Of a stretch of DNA of 48,033 bases, positions 29,286 to 39,131 are shown one piece after another. Position 1 is the stretch's first letter; each line of letters opens with the position of its first letter. The stretch covers positions 1 through 48,033 of the forward strand of contig ONLL01000026.1 of NCBI GenBank assembly GCA_900318685.1. Direction: 5' to 3'. A program made the translations under genes and the position numbers. The notes under the pieces are model-generated. The model worked only from the letters and a program-made list of their open reading frames with translations. It had not been told where the DNA came from and searched no databases. The DNA is from an uncultured Prevotellaceae bacterium (GTDB taxonomy: Bacteria > Bacteroidota > Bacteroidia > Bacteroidales > Bacteroidaceae).

Positions 29286-32200
29286 CTATTCAATGGCGGG
29301 CACCTCAATCTGGGAGCCGTAGCGGTGGTACTCGTTGGAGATGGACTGCTCCTTGATGTAGAGCGCCAGCTCGACGCGGCCGTTGCGGACAGGCAGCGAC
29401 TGGGCGATGTAACGGTCGGCAAAGGCTGCTGCGGTGAATACCTCGTCGGGCACCTGGCGGGAGATGGTGCGTATGCGCTCGTAGTTCTTGATGCTGCTTA
29501 CGAAGGCTGTCTGGCTCTCCTGCTTGATGTTGCCTGTGAGCTGGCTGAACAGCGGATGACTGGAATCAACAGAGATGGTGAGCGGAGTGCCCACGGTCTG
29601 TGCTGCCAGCTGCACCATCTGGATCTGCTCGAGGGTCTCGTCGCCGAAGAGACGGAACACCATACCCCGCTTGAGCGGCAGATAGCGGAACACGTTCTGC
29701 TCGCCGCGTATCTTGGGCTGGATATTGCGGGCATGCTTGAACTCGCGCTCGTACCACTCGGCATACGACTGGCGGTAGTCGGTGCTAGACCCAGGTTTGT
29801 CGGTGATGTTCATGAACTGCATGCAGTAGTTGGGACCACCTGCCTTGAGGCCGGGACCGAAGGCTGAGAGCTTCATGCCGCCGAAGGGCTGACGATTGAC
29901 CACTGCACCCGTGATACCTCTATTAATATATAGGTTGCCGGCCTCGATATGGTTCTTCCAGTAGCGCTGCTCCTGCTCGTCGAGCGACTGCAGACCGCTG
30001 GTGAGTCCGTAGTCGAGCCCGTTGACCAGTGCCACCGCCTCTTCAAGCGTGTCGAAAGGAGCTACGGCGAGTAACGGAGCGAAGAGCTCAGTGCGGAAGG
30101 TGAACGATTCGGGCTTGACATCGACCTTGATGGTAGGACGGAGGATGAACTTCTTCTCGTCGACGAACTTAGGAGCGATGAGCCAGCGCTCGCCAGGCTC
30201 CAGACGGAAGGCCTGCTCCAGCTTGTCGTTCTTGTTGGTGATCATAGGACCGACGATGTTGCCTGGATTCCATACGCCTCCCACCTTCAGCGACGAGGCA
30301 CAGTCCTTGAGCTTCTCGAAGAACTCGGGATTGTCGTAGACGGAGCGTTCGACGAGCATCAGCGAGCATGCCGAGCACTTCTGTCCGGCATTGCCGAAGG
30401 CCGAACGGCAGGCATTCATGATGGCGTGGTCGCGGTCGCCCTTGGCTGAGAGGATGATGACGTTCTTTCCGCCCGTCTCAGCTGAAAGGGGCTTGCGTGG
30501 GTTGGCATGTGCGATGGTCTGAGCCGTCTCCGTGCCACCCGTGAGGATGATATGCTTGACGATGGGAGAGGAGGTGAGCAGCGGTGTGGCCTCACGGTCG
30601 GTGATGACCACCTGCAGGGCTTCGCGAGGAACGCCTGCCTCCCAGAAAGCCTTTGCGAAGAGCCAGGCCACAGGAGCTGCTACGGTGGCAGGTTTCAGTA
30701 TGCAGGTGTTGCCGCTGGCAAGGGCAGCTACGACGCCTCCACAAGGAATGGCACAGGGGAAGTTCCAGGGCGAGAGGACGAGGACGGTGCCTTTGGCCTT
30801 CATCTCGATGTCGTCGAGAGCAGCATATTTCTTCATCGTAGTGGTGTAGAAACGGCAGTAGTCGATGGCCTCCGACACCTCGACATCGGCCTCCTCGATG
30901 GTCTTGCCAGTGATGGCGCACATCGATCCGCAGAGGTCGCCACGCATCTGTCCGAGGATATTGGCAGCACGGTACATCACCTTATGGCGCGTCTCAATGG
31001 AGGTGCTGCGCCAGTTGCCCGGGTCTCTGTCGGCTATCTCGAGGATCTGCTCTGTCTGGGCTTTGTTGGCACGCGACATCTCGCATACTTTGACATCGCC
31101 TTCCTGCGAGCGGTCGTAGTATTCAGCGTGATCGTCATTGAACACCAGCTCTCCGCCAATCTGCGTGGGCAGCAGGTCGCCCGGCTTCCAGTCCCCCCAA
31201 GAGGCCTGCGCGAGAACATTCTCCCCTCCTTGGGCAGGAGAGACCTTCCACTTCGCGAAGATCTTCTCCACCCACTGCTGGTTGCAGAAGCGGTCGAAGT
31301 CGGTGTCGGGCTCGTTGATCATCTCGTCCTGCGGCTCCTGACCGACATAGGGCTTGTTGCGATCCTGGGTGCGGGTAGGCGTATGGTCGAGGTGGTCCTT
31401 CATGTTGTAGGCATCAATGAACTGCTGTTCCAGCTCTTTCCATTCCTTGGTGTCAGGCAGCAGCGAGAAAGAGTGGGTGAGGAAGTTGTCGGGAGCGGTG
31501 TTCTCGTCCATGCGGCGCACAAGGTAAGAGATGGCGTTGAGGAAATGCTCCTTCTTGACCACCGGCGTATAGAGGATGACATGATTGCCCAGCTTCTTCT
31601 GAGCGCGCCAAACATGGTTGGCCATACCTTCGAGCATCTCGAAGCAGAAGCAGTCCTTCGGTGTCTGGTACATTTGCGTGAGCAGGTAGGCATAGGAAAT
31701 GGTGAAGAGGTTGTGTGAGGCCATGCCGATGTGGAGCACACGTGCGTTCTCGGGCTTCAGTCCACGTTCGATGATGTGCAGGTAGTTGGCATCGACCTCC
31801 GTCTTGTTGCTGCGGACGGGGTTAGGCCATCCGCGCAGGTCGCTGACGATATTCTCCATATCAAGGTTGCAGCCCTTCACGATACGCATCTTGATGGGTG
31901 AACCGCCTTCCTCTACACGCTTGCGGGCAAACTCGAGCAGCTCCGACTGGAAGCCCCAGGCATCAGGCAGGTAGGCCTGTACGACGATGCCGGCCTCGTA
32001 GTTCTTGAACTGAGGCAGCGAGAGCACATCCTTGAAGAGCTTCATGGTGAGGTGAGCATCCTTGTACTCCTCCATATCGAGGTTGATGAACTTCGGACGT
32101 GTCACCCCGTCAGGAGTGGTGTAGGGGTTGTCGATGGCAGCCTGGTAGAGTGCCGACATTCGGCGTATGAGCTCTGGGAAGCACTCCCGATAGTTCAATG

Positions 32201-32777
32201 CGTGTGTCTGGGCATAGATGCCGGAAATCTTGACGGAGATATAGTTGATGTCGGGCTCCTTCAGCGCCTCGAGATACGACTCATAGCGCTTGTCGGCCTC
32301 CTCATTGCCCAGCACCACTTCGCCCAGCAGGTTGACGTTCTGTCCGATGTCCTCCTGGAATCGCGTAGCCAGGTGCTTCGTCAGGTTGGGACGTGCTGCA
32401 TTGATGATGACACGACTGGTGTCGCGACGCAGACGCCACTTGATGATAGGCACTGATGCCCAGTTGAACAGGGGCAGGTATGCGAACTTCTGGTACATCC
32501 AGAACAGGGCGTGGTCAGTGGAGTTGAGGAACTTAGGAATGCCGTACTGGTCGATGAGGTCTTTGACGCGAACGGCCAGCTTCTGGGTGTCGCGTACCTG
32601 GCTGGTCTCGTCGAGCATGCGCACGATGAACTTCTTGTCACTTGGCGTGGTGACCATCGTGCCATACATGTGCTGCTCGTTCTTCTCCAGCTTTGTCAGT
32701 CCGGAATAGCTTTCGTCGTAGAGCTTTCTCATCCAGGCAAAGACTTCCTGAATAGTTGGTAGATGTTGTTCTTCCAT
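29286..32777 (-). CDS. putA: Bifunctional proline dehydrogenase / L-glutamate gamma-semialdehyde dehydrogenase
   Basis: This 1163-residue fusion oxidises proline to glutamate. The N-terminal part (about residues 80-480) is the FAD-dependent proline dehydrogenase barrel, with RIVKGCNLDMENIV and IGMASHNLFTISYAY. The C-terminal part (from about 535) is an aldehyde dehydrogenase, with SPWNFPCAIPCGG, catalytic Glu in SAETGGKN and catalytic Cys in NAGQKCSACS. No DNA-binding ribbon-helix-helix is present, so it is not a trifunctional PutA. The linker between the enzymes (about residues 512-530, SPAQGGENVLAQASWGDW) is encoded by a family A repeat. It could also take the pyrroline-5-carboxylate made by the HypD-like enzyme. 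Confidence 0.93.
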   Translation of the reverse strand: MEEQHLPTIQEVFAWMRKLYDESYSGLTKLEKNEQHMYGTMVTTPSDKKFIVRMLDETSQVRDTQKLAVRVKDLIDQYGIPKFLNSTDHALFWMYQKFAYLPLFNWASVPIIKWRLRRDTSRVIINAARPNLTKHLATRFQEDIGQNVNLLGEVVLGNEEADKRYESYLEALKEPDINYISVKISGIYAQTHALNYRECFPELIRRMSALYQAAIDNPYTTPDGVTRPKFINLDMEEYKDAHLTMKLFKDVLSLPQFKNYEAGIVVQAYLPDAWGFQSELLEFARKRVEEGGSPIKMRIVKGCNLDMENIVSDLRGWPNPVRSNKTEVDANYLHIIERGLKPENARVLHIGMASHNLFTISYAYLLTQMYQTPKDCFCFEMLEGMANHVWRAQKKLGNHVILYTPVVKKEHFLNAISYLVRRMDENTAPDNFLTHSFSLLPDTKEWKELEQQFIDAYNMKDHLDHTPTRTQDRNKPYVGQEPQDEMINEPDTDFDRFCNQQWVEKIFAKWKVSPAQGGENVLAQASWGDWKPGDLLPTQIGGELVFNDDHAEYYDRSQEGDVKVCEMSRANKAQTEQILEIADRDPGNWRSTSIETRHKVMYRAANILGQMRGDLCGSMCAITGKTIEEADVEVSEAIDYCRFYTTTMKKYAALDDIEMKAKGTVLVLSPWNFPCAIPCGGVVAALASGNTCILKPATVAAPVAWLFAKAFWEAGVPREALQVVITDREATPLLTSSPIVKHIILTGGTETAQTIAHANPRKPLSAETGGKNVIILSAKGDRDHAIMNACRSAFGNAGQKCSACSLMLVERSVYDNPEFFEKLKDCASSLKVGGVWNPGNIVGPMITNKNDKLEQAFRLEPGERWLIAPKFVDEKKFILRPTIKVDVKPESFTFRTELFAPLLAVAPFDTLEEAVALVNGLDYGLTSGLQSLDEQEQRYWKNHIEAGNLYINRGITGAVVNRQPFGGMKLSAFGPGLKAGGPNYCMQFMNITDKPGSSTDYRQSYAEWYEREFKHARNIQPKIRGEQNVFRYLPLKRGMVFRLFGDETLEQIQMVQLAAQTVGTPLTISVDSSHPLFSQLTGNIKQESQTAFVSSIKNYERIRTISRQVPDEVFTAAAFADRYIAQSLPVRNGRVELALYIKEQSISNEYHRYGSQIEVPAIE
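31188..31245 (+). repeat. Family A hairpin repeat, variant, copy 9, inside putA
   Basis: CCCCCCAAGAGG pairs loosely with CTCCTTGGGCAGGAG across an insert GCGCGAGAACATTCTCCC. It is in frame on the putA strand and lies exactly between the proline dehydrogenase and aldehyde dehydrogenase domains. Confidence 0.65.
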
Positions 32778-32819
32778 TGTTTTAAGGTTTTATGGTTTAT
32801 TGGTATTGTTTCTGATGTG

Positions 32820-32827
32820 CAAAAATA
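32820..32827 (-). promoter_or_regulatory. -7 promoter box of putA
   Basis: The minus strand reads TATTTTTG, 43 nt upstream of the putA start. Confidence 0.5.
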
Positions 32828-32934
32828 CGAAATAATCCGTGATATGGCTCTATTCTGCGTACTAATTATTGTTAATTGCCTGTGCTTTCGGCTCCTTATT
32901 CCTTAGAAAATGGCGGGAAGTGAATAAAAAAGCG

Positions 32935-32942
32935 TACCTTTG
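32935..32942 (+). promoter_or_regulatory. -7 promoter box of the HAD-panB unit
   Basis: TACCTTTG lies 10 nt before the ATG at 32952. A TTG inside the box is in frame with the gene but is not a plausible start. Confidence 0.65.
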
Positions 32943-32951
32943 CAGCCGCGT

Positions 32952-33611
32952 ATGAAGAAAGAAGAACTGAAAGCAGCCTTGTTCGACCTCGATGGTGTGG
33001 TGATCGACACAGAGACGCAGTACTCCGTGTTCTGGGGCAGCCAGTGCCGCCTGTATCATCCTGAGCATCCTGGCCTGGAGAACGAGATCAAAGGTCAGAC
33101 ATTGGATCAGATCCTCGATATGGGGTGGAGCGGTGAGCTGGAGAGCGAGCGTCAGGTACTGGTAGAACGCCTGAATGCCTTTGAAGCTCAGATGCAGCTG
33201 GACTACCTGGAGGGCTTCCTGCCCTTTATCTCCGACCTGCGACAGCATGGGATGAAGACGGCTGTGGTGACGAGCAGCAACCGCTTGAAGATGGAGAATG
33301 TGTACAGGCAGCATCCTGAGTTCCAGCAGCTCTTCGATGCCATCCTCACCAGCGAGGACTTCGCTGAGAGTAAACCATCGCCCGACTGCTATCTGCGGGC
33401 TGCCCAGCGTTTCGGTCTTGAGAGAGATGCTTGTGTGGTGCTGGAAGACAGCGTCAACGGACTGCGCTCAGGACGTGCGGCAGGAATGATGGTGGTGGGA
33501 CTCGTCACAACAAATCCATTGGATGTGGTACGTCCGTTAAGCGATTGTCAAATAAAAGATTATACTAATTTCGATTATAAAACATTGAACGAATTATGGC
33601 AGGCTATCTAG
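32952..33611 (+). CDS. HAD-superfamily hydrolase (beta-phosphoglucomutase-like)
   Basis: This 219-residue protein is a subfamily I HAD phosphatase or mutase. Motif I is [11 protein letters not shown] (about residues 11-21), motif II is TSSNRLKM, motif III Lys is in [11 protein letters not shown] and motif IV is VVLEDSVNG. The cap is helical, between motifs I and II. The natural substrate cannot be read from sequence. Its end overlaps the panB start by 16 bp, so it is probably translated with pantothenate synthesis. Confidence 0.88.
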   Translation: MKKEELKAALFDLDGVVIDTETQYSVFWGSQCRLYHPEHPGLENEIKGQTLDQILDMGWSGELESERQVLVERLNAFEAQMQLDYLEGFLPFISDLRQHGMKTAVVTSSNRLKMENVYRQHPEFQQLFDAILTSEDFAESKPSPDCYLRAAQRFGLERDACVVLEDSVNGLRSGRAAGMMVVGLVTTNPLDVVRPLSDCQIKDYTNFDYKTLNELWQAI

Positions 33612-34417
33612 TAAGCGATGAGCGCAAAGTGACTACCCATCGCTTCATTGAGATGAAACAAAAAGGAGAGAAGATCTCCATGCTCACTTCTTATGATTTT
33701 ACTACCGCAGGCATCGTCGACCGTGCCGGCATCGACGGCATTCTCATAGGCGACTCGGCATCGAACGTGATGGTGGGCAATCATACAACTTTGCCCATGA
33801 CCGTTGACCAGATGATCTATCATGCACGTGCTGTGGTGAACGGCGTGAAGCGGGCACTTGTGGTCTGTGACATGCCTTTCGGCAGCTATCAGACTGGCGA
33901 GCACGATGGTGTGGCAAACGCTATACGCATCATGAAGGAGAGCGGTTGTGACGCCCTGAAACTGGAGGGTGGCGTAGAGATTCTGCCTACTGTCAAGCGT
34001 ATTCTCGATGCCGGTATACCCGTGATGGGACATCTGGGACTGACTCCGCAGTCGATCAATAAGTTTGGCACTTATGCCGTACGTGCGAAGGAAGAAGGCG
34101 AAGCCAAGAAACTGGTGAGCGACGCACAGGCGCTGGCTGAGGTGGGATGCTTTTCCGTCGTATTGGAAAAAGTGCCTGCAGCGCTGGCCAAGCAGGTGAC
34201 GGCTTTGCTGCCTGTTCCTACCATCGGTATCGGAGCCGGTCCGGAGTGTGACGGACAGATATTGGTCGTGGCCGACATGCTGGGAATGACACAAGGCTTC
34301 TCGCCACGGTTCCTGCGTCGCTATGCCGACCTGAACGCTGTGATGACCGATGCCATTGGCCAGTATGTCACAGATGTCAAGAACGGAGAATTCCCTAACG
34401 AGAAAGAATCCTATTGA
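33596..34417 (+). CDS. panB: 3-methyl-2-oxobutanoate hydroxymethyltransferase
   Basis: This 273-residue enzyme makes ketopantoate, the first step of pantothenate (vitamin B5) synthesis. The family patterns [39 protein letters not shown] and [15 protein letters not shown] are all present, and the length is typical. It overlaps the HAD gene by 16 bp and is followed after 2 bp by an acyl-ACP thioesterase. Confidence 0.95.
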   Translation: MAGYLVSDERKVTTHRFIEMKQKGEKISMLTSYDFTTAGIVDRAGIDGILIGDSASNVMVGNHTTLPMTVDQMIYHARAVVNGVKRALVVCDMPFGSYQTGEHDGVANAIRIMKESGCDALKLEGGVEILPTVKRILDAGIPVMGHLGLTPQSINKFGTYAVRAKEEGEAKKLVSDAQALAEVGCFSVVLEKVPAALAKQVTALLPVPTIGIGAGPECDGQILVVADMLGMTQGFSPRFLRRYADLNAVMTDAIGQYVTDVKNGEFPNEKESY

Positions 34418-34419
34418 GA

Positions 34420-35163
34420 ATGGACAAGATAGGACGATACGAGTTTCTGGCTGAGCCCTTCCATTGCGACTTCAGCGGACAGATCTTCATGGGTCACCTG
34501 GGCAACCACATGCTCAATGCAGCCGACTTCCATTCTACGGACAGGGGATTTGGCATGAGCTATCTGAACACCATCCAGCGGACTTGGGTGCTCTCGCGCC
34601 TGGCTATCGAGATGGAGGAGATGCCCCGGCAGTATACGCGTTTCAATGTTGAGACGTGGGTGGAGAGCGCGATGCGCTTCTTCACGAACCGCAACTTCCG
34701 CGTGGTGTCTGCTGATGGTGAGCATGTGTTCGGATATGGACGCAGCATCTGGGCAATGATCGACACGGAGACACGCCAGCCTGCTGACATCTTTGCCATC
34801 GATCATGGGGCTATCAACGACTGGGTGGTGAGCGACAAGGAATGTCCCATCGCCAAAGGCGGACGAGTGAAGATGGGTAATGATGCTGAGCCTGTGCGCT
34901 CCATCGACACTTATTATAATGATGTGGACATCAACGGACATGTCAATTCGGTGAAGTATATCGAGCATGTGCTTGATCTGTGGCCTGTCGAGTGGTATCG
35001 CGAGCATAGCATTCGCCGCTTCGAGGTGGCCTATGTTGCTGAGGCTCATGGTGGCGACAAGCTCTCGTTCTTCCGCGAGCAAGTTGAAGAGAATGCCTTC
35101 AATGTTCGTATCGTGAAGTCGGGTGGAGTAGAGGTGGCCCGTGCTGCCGTGCATTTTGTTTGA
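34420..35163 (+). CDS. Acyl-ACP thioesterase
   Basis: This 247-residue double hot-dog protein belongs to the FatA/acyl-ACP thioesterase family found in plants and many anaerobes. It hydrolyses fatty acyl-ACP. Two hot-dog repeats are visible (about residues 1-125 and 145-245). The second carries DVDINGHVNSVKYIEHVLD, the conserved Asn-His region. I take the ATG at 34420; a TTG two codons upstream overlaps the panB stop. It belongs to the HAD-panB transcript. Confidence 0.88.
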   Translation: MDKIGRYEFLAEPFHCDFSGQIFMGHLGNHMLNAADFHSTDRGFGMSYLNTIQRTWVLSRLAIEMEEMPRQYTRFNVETWVESAMRFFTNRNFRVVSADGEHVFGYGRSIWAMIDTETRQPADIFAIDHGAINDWVVSDKECPIAKGGRVKMGNDAEPVRSIDTYYNDVDINGHVNSVKYIEHVLDLWPVEWYREHSIRRFEVAYVAEAHGGDKLSFFREQVEENAFNVRIVKSGGVEVARAAVHFV

Positions 35164-35193
35164 ATCGTGAAACAACTATAAAAAGACAATCGT

Positions 35194-36258
35194 ATGAAAA
35201 AGTGTTTTATATCAGCTATCATGGCGCTGACAGCAATGGCTGCTCAGGCGCAGACTGCCTACAACATCAGCGGAACGGCAAGTCCTGAGATAAAGAAAGT
35301 CTATCTCTTTTATGTGGAGAAACGTCGTAGTATCGTTGATAGTGCCGAAGTCAAGTCGGGCTCGTTCCAGCTGAAGGGTTCACTGCCTCAGAATGCCATT
35401 CTTGCTGTGGGAACGTCCGACCATGCTGCTCTTTTCTTCAACGATGGCACTCCGCTCAAGGTCTCTCTTCCTGACCTCACCTTGAAGGGCTCAGCTCTCA
35501 ACGAGAAGCTCAATGGCTATGACCGTGAGATGACACCCATCGACGACGAGATTAATTCGATTATGACAAAGGCTCGTGCAGGTCAGTTCTCTCAGGCGCA
35601 GATGGATTCTGTGGTGAACGTCTACCAGTCATTGTCTGAAAGAAAAGAAGCCCGCCAGATAGCAATCGTCCGCGAGAACCTTGATAACATGATTCCTGTC
35701 ATCTACCTTGGCGACTTGGTACATAGCTTGAGTTATGAACAGCTGAAGGAGTTCTGCAATGAGAGCCGTCCATACTACAACCATCAATCTATGCTTACGT
35801 TGATTATGCAGCGGGATAATCTGGCAAAGCGCCAGCCCGGCATGATGTTCACCGACATGACCATCCCCGATATGGACGGCAAGGAGCATAAGCTGAGCGA
35901 GTGGCTAGGTAAGGGACAGTATGTGATGATCGACTTCTGGGCATCATGGTGTGGTCCCTGCCGTCAGGAGATGCCTAATGTGGTGGCCAACTATACCAAG
36001 TATCATGAGAAGGGCTTCGAGATTATCGGCATATCCTTCGACCGTACTGCTGAGCCTTGGAAGAAATCCGTTGAGCAGATGAACATGAAGTGGCCGCAGC
36101 TCAGCGATCTGGGCTATTGGCAGTCGGCTGCTGCAGGAGTGTATGGCATCAACTCGATTCCTGCCAGCATCCTCTTCGATGGTAGTGGAAAAATCATTGC
36201 TACCAATCTGCGTGGCGAGAAACTGGGCGAGAAGTTGAAGGAGCTTTACGGCTTCTGA
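35194..36258 (+). CDS. TlpA-type thiol-disulfide oxidoreductase with DUF4369 N-terminus
   Basis: This 354-residue protein has a signal peptide (MKKCFISAIMALTAMAAQAQ). The N-terminal half (about 21-210) matches the DUF4369 beta domain and helices often found in Bacteroidota. The C-terminal half (about 215-354) is a thioredoxin-fold domain with active site FWASWCGPCRQEMP and a later cis-Pro region SIPASILFD. It acts in the periplasm on disulfides. It lies 30 bp after the thioesterase and is convergent with the FolK-like gene, the two stops abutting. Confidence 0.92.
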   Translation: MKKCFISAIMALTAMAAQAQTAYNISGTASPEIKKVYLFYVEKRRSIVDSAEVKSGSFQLKGSLPQNAILAVGTSDHAALFFNDGTPLKVSLPDLTLKGSALNEKLNGYDREMTPIDDEINSIMTKARAGQFSQAQMDSVVNVYQSLSERKEARQIAIVRENLDNMIPVIYLGDLVHSLSYEQLKEFCNESRPYYNHQSMLTLIMQRDNLAKRQPGMMFTDMTIPDMDGKEHKLSEWLGKGQYVMIDFWASWCGPCRQEMPNVVANYTKYHEKGFEIIGISFDRTAEPWKKSVEQMNMKWPQLSDLGYWQSAAAGVYGINSIPASILFDGSGKIIATNLRGEKLGEKLKELYGF

Positions 36259-36639
36259 TTAGCGGTCAGTGAGTTGGTCGAGTAATAGGCGGATATAATT
36301 GCGCTGCCAGTCACGATGATGGAATCGTTCCTCGTCGTGTTGCAGCAGGTCTAAATCGATAGGAACTAATCCCTGGCGACGCATAGAGTCAGTGCGTCCC
36401 AGGGATTTTTCTATTTCCTTCAGGCTGAGCGTGAGTTGCTCGCTGTCAAGAATGGTCTCTGCCTGCACCAATTGGTTGAGGTAGAGCATGCCTTTGGCAC
36501 TTGACTTGCCCACGGGCTCCGTCCATATCTCTTCTGTATAGCAAGTTGAGGAGAGTATCTGCGCCATTGCCTCACGGGCTTGGCGCAGATGTTCTTCTTG
36601 ATGGTAGTTACTGGCCAGAGATATGAGTACCTTATGCAT
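36259..36639 (-). CDS. Short FolK-like (HPPK family) protein
   Basis: This 126-residue protein aligns with HPPK (FolK) of folate synthesis: start VLISLASNYHQEEHLRQA, then YLNQLVQAET, LKEIEKSLGR and the metal-binding LVPIDLDLL. It is shorter than typical FolK (about 160 residues). The C-terminal part with the HPxxxxRxFVL motif is missing; it ends after QRNYIRLLLDQLTDR. It may be a divergent or non-catalytic member. Its start overlaps the maeB stop by 8 bp, which couples the two. Confidence 0.75.
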   Translation of the reverse strand: MHKVLISLASNYHQEEHLRQAREAMAQILSSTCYTEEIWTEPVGKSSAKGMLYLNQLVQAETILDSEQLTLSLKEIEKSLGRTDSMRRQGLVPIDLDLLQHDEERFHHRDWQRNYIRLLLDQLTDR

Positions 36640-38944
36640 TATTTTTCTGTTGCTTGGCGATACGATCCTTTACCTTGAACACATAGGCATCGATGGTGGC
36701 GATGGCTACGATGTTGACCACATCGCGCACAGAGGCATCGAAGTCTACGAAATGTATGGCCTTGTTCAGTCCCATCTGGATGGGGCCAATGATTTCGGCA
36801 TCGGCTCCCAGCATCTGTAACATCTTGTAAGAAGAACGGGCACTGGTCAGGTTGGGGAAGACCAAGGTGTTGACATCTTTTCCGCAAAGGCGGGAGAAGG
36901 GGTACTGCTCGTCGCGCAGCTCTCGGTCGAGGGCAAATCCAATCTGCATCTCACCGTCGATGGGCAGGTCGGGATATAGCTCGTGTAGCTGTTCGACGGC
37001 ATGTTTCACTTTTAGTGCGCCATCACTGGTGGAACTGCCAAAGTTTGAGTGACTTATCATGGAGATGACAGGCTTCTCGTTGAAGAATCTCACTGCTGTT
37101 GCTGCCAGCTTGCCAATGTCCACCAGCGTGTCAGTGTCAGGGTTTTCATTCACCAGCGTATCGGCAATATAGAGTGTGCCTCGAGGCGAGTTGATGATAT
37201 GCATGGCTCCGAAATGCTTGTACTCAGGACGGATGCCGATGACCTCCTTCACCACCTTCACCGTGTTGGAGTACTTAGTGTAGAGACCTGTGATGAAAGC
37301 GTCGGCCTCGCCTGTCTCCACCATCATCATGCCAAAGTAGTTGCGCTCGAACATCTTGTCGTTGGCTTCCTTGAAAGTGTAGCCTTCGCGCTGGCGCTTC
37401 TCAGTGAGAATACGGGCGTAGCGCTCCCTGCGCTCCTGCTCAGAGGGATGGCGCAGATTGACAATCTCGATGCCTTCGAGCGAGAGGTCAAGACTCTTCG
37501 CCATCTTGGCAATCACCTCGTCGTTGCCGAGGAGAATAGGATAGCAGATGCCTTCGGCCTTAGCCTGGACGGCAGCCTTGAGCATCGTGGGATGGACGGC
37601 TTCAGCAAATACTACGCGCTGTGGATGGGCGGCTGCAGTGGCGTAGAGCTTCTGGGTGAGCTTGGTCTCTTGTCCCAACAGCACACTCAGCGAGTCTTTG
37701 TACTGCTCCCAGTTGGTGATGGTCTTACGGGCAACACCACTATCGATGGCTGCACGGGCCACAGCGGCAGACACCTCCGAGATGAGTCGGGGGTCGACGG
37801 GTTTGGGAATGAAATAGTCGCGGCCGAAGTGCAGGTTGTTTACCTTGTAGACATCATTCACCACATCGGGAACAGGTTGCTTGGCCAGATCGGCAATGGC
37901 ATGGACGGCAGCAAGCTTCATCTCCTCGTTGATAGCAGTGGCATGAACATCGAGGGCACCACGGAAGATATAGGGGAAGCCTATCACATTATTAATCTGG
38001 TTTGGATAGTCAGTGCGGCCTGTTGACATCAGCACGTCAGGGCGAGCATCCATCGCATCTTCATAACTGATTTCAGGAACGGGATTGGCAAGGGCGAAGA
38101 TAACAGGATCCTGAGCCATCGAGCGAACCATATCTTTAGTCAGCACATTGCCTTTCGACAGTCCCACGAAGACATCGGCACCACTGACTGCTTCAGCCAG
38201 GGTCTTGATGTCGGTTCTGCTGGTGGCAAAGAAGCGCTTCTGCTCGTTCAGGTCCTCACGTGCAGTGCTGATGACACCCTTCGAGTCGAGCATGACGATG
38301 TTTTCCTTCTGAGCGCCAATGGCCATATAGAGCTTGGTGCACGAGATGGCTGCTGCGCCGGCACCATTCACCACGATACGCACTTTGCGAATGTCCTTGC
38401 CAATGACCTCCAGGGCATTCTTCAGTCCGGCAGCCGAGATGATGGCTGTACCGTGCTGGTCGTCGTGCATCACGGGAATGTCGAGTGTGCGCTTCAGACG
38501 CTCCTCGATGTAGAAACATTCGGGTGCCTTGATATCTTCGAGGTTGATGCCTCCGAAAGTGGGGGCAATGCGCTCCACTGCCTCACAGAACTTCTCTGGG
38601 TCTTTTTCGTCTACCTCAATGTCGAAGACGTCTATGCCACCATATATCTTGAAGAGAAGTCCCTTGCCTTCCATCACTGGTTTGCCGCTCATCGCTCCGA
38701 TGTCGCCAAGGCCGAGTACTGCCGTTCCGTTGGAGATGACAGCTACCAGGTTGCCCTTGTCTGTATACCGATAGGCATCGTCTGGGTTCTGCTGAATCTC
38801 CAGGCATGGATAGGCTACCCCAGGCGAATAGGCCAGCGAGAGGTCTGTTTGTGTACGATAAGCCTTCGTGGGCTTCACTTCAATCTTTCCAGGACGGCCG
38901 GACTGATGATAGGCCAGTGCCGCCTCTTTAGTAATCTTCACCAT
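36632..38944 (-). CDS. maeB: NADP-dependent malic enzyme with phosphotransacetylase-like domain
   Basis: This 770-residue protein has a malic enzyme part (about residues 1-425) and a C-terminal phosphate acetyltransferase-like part (about 430-765), as in MaeB. It converts malate to pyruvate and CO2. Malic enzyme motifs include [33 protein letters not shown] and [12 protein letters not shown]. The PTA-like region has [16 protein letters not shown]. In known MaeB proteins the PTA domain is regulatory rather than catalytic. A minus-strand -7 box is at 38971-38978. Confidence 0.95.
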   Translation of the reverse strand: MVKITKEAALAYHQSGRPGKIEVKPTKAYRTQTDLSLAYSPGVAYPCLEIQQNPDDAYRYTDKGNLVAVISNGTAVLGLGDIGAMSGKPVMEGKGLLFKIYGGIDVFDIEVDEKDPEKFCEAVERIAPTFGGINLEDIKAPECFYIEERLKRTLDIPVMHDDQHGTAIISAAGLKNALEVIGKDIRKVRIVVNGAGAAAISCTKLYMAIGAQKENIVMLDSKGVISTAREDLNEQKRFFATSRTDIKTLAEAVSGADVFVGLSKGNVLTKDMVRSMAQDPVIFALANPVPEISYEDAMDARPDVLMSTGRTDYPNQINNVIGFPYIFRGALDVHATAINEEMKLAAVHAIADLAKQPVPDVVNDVYKVNNLHFGRDYFIPKPVDPRLISEVSAAVARAAIDSGVARKTITNWEQYKDSLSVLLGQETKLTQKLYATAAAHPQRVVFAEAVHPTMLKAAVQAKAEGICYPILLGNDEVIAKMAKSLDLSLEGIEIVNLRHPSEQERRERYARILTEKRQREGYTFKEANDKMFERNYFGMMMVETGEADAFITGLYTKYSNTVKVVKEVIGIRPEYKHFGAMHIINSPRGTLYIADTLVNENPDTDTLVDIGKLAATAVRFFNEKPVISMISHSNFGSSTSDGALKVKHAVEQLHELYPDLPIDGEMQIGFALDRELRDEQYPFSRLCGKDVNTLVFPNLTSARSSYKMLQMLGADAEIIGPIQMGLNKAIHFVDFDASVRDVVNIVAIATIDAYVFKVKDRIAKQQKNNA

Positions 38945-38970
38945 TTTGTGTCTATGTTTTGAAACGGCTG

Positions 38971-38978
38971 CAAAGGTA
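38971..38978 (-). promoter_or_regulatory. -7 promoter box of maeB
   Basis: The minus strand reads TACCTTTG, 27 nt upstream of the start codon. Confidence 0.65.
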
Positions 38979-39104
38979 CGAAAAAACGCAAGAAATACAA
39001 AAGAAATCTCTTTTTCTTTCTTATTTCACCAGATTATTAGATAAAAAACTCGCGTTCAGCAAAAATAATTCGTTCTTTTTGCTTTCACTTCATCGATTTT
39101 TTCG

Positions 39105-39112
39105 TACCTTTG
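39105..39112 (+). promoter_or_regulatory. -7 promoter box of the TetR-SGNH-MBOAT unit
   Basis: TACCTTTG lies 20 nt before the ATG at 39132, in an AT-rich region divergent from maeB. Confidence 0.65.
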
Positions 39113-39131
39113 CACCCAATTAAGAATAAAA

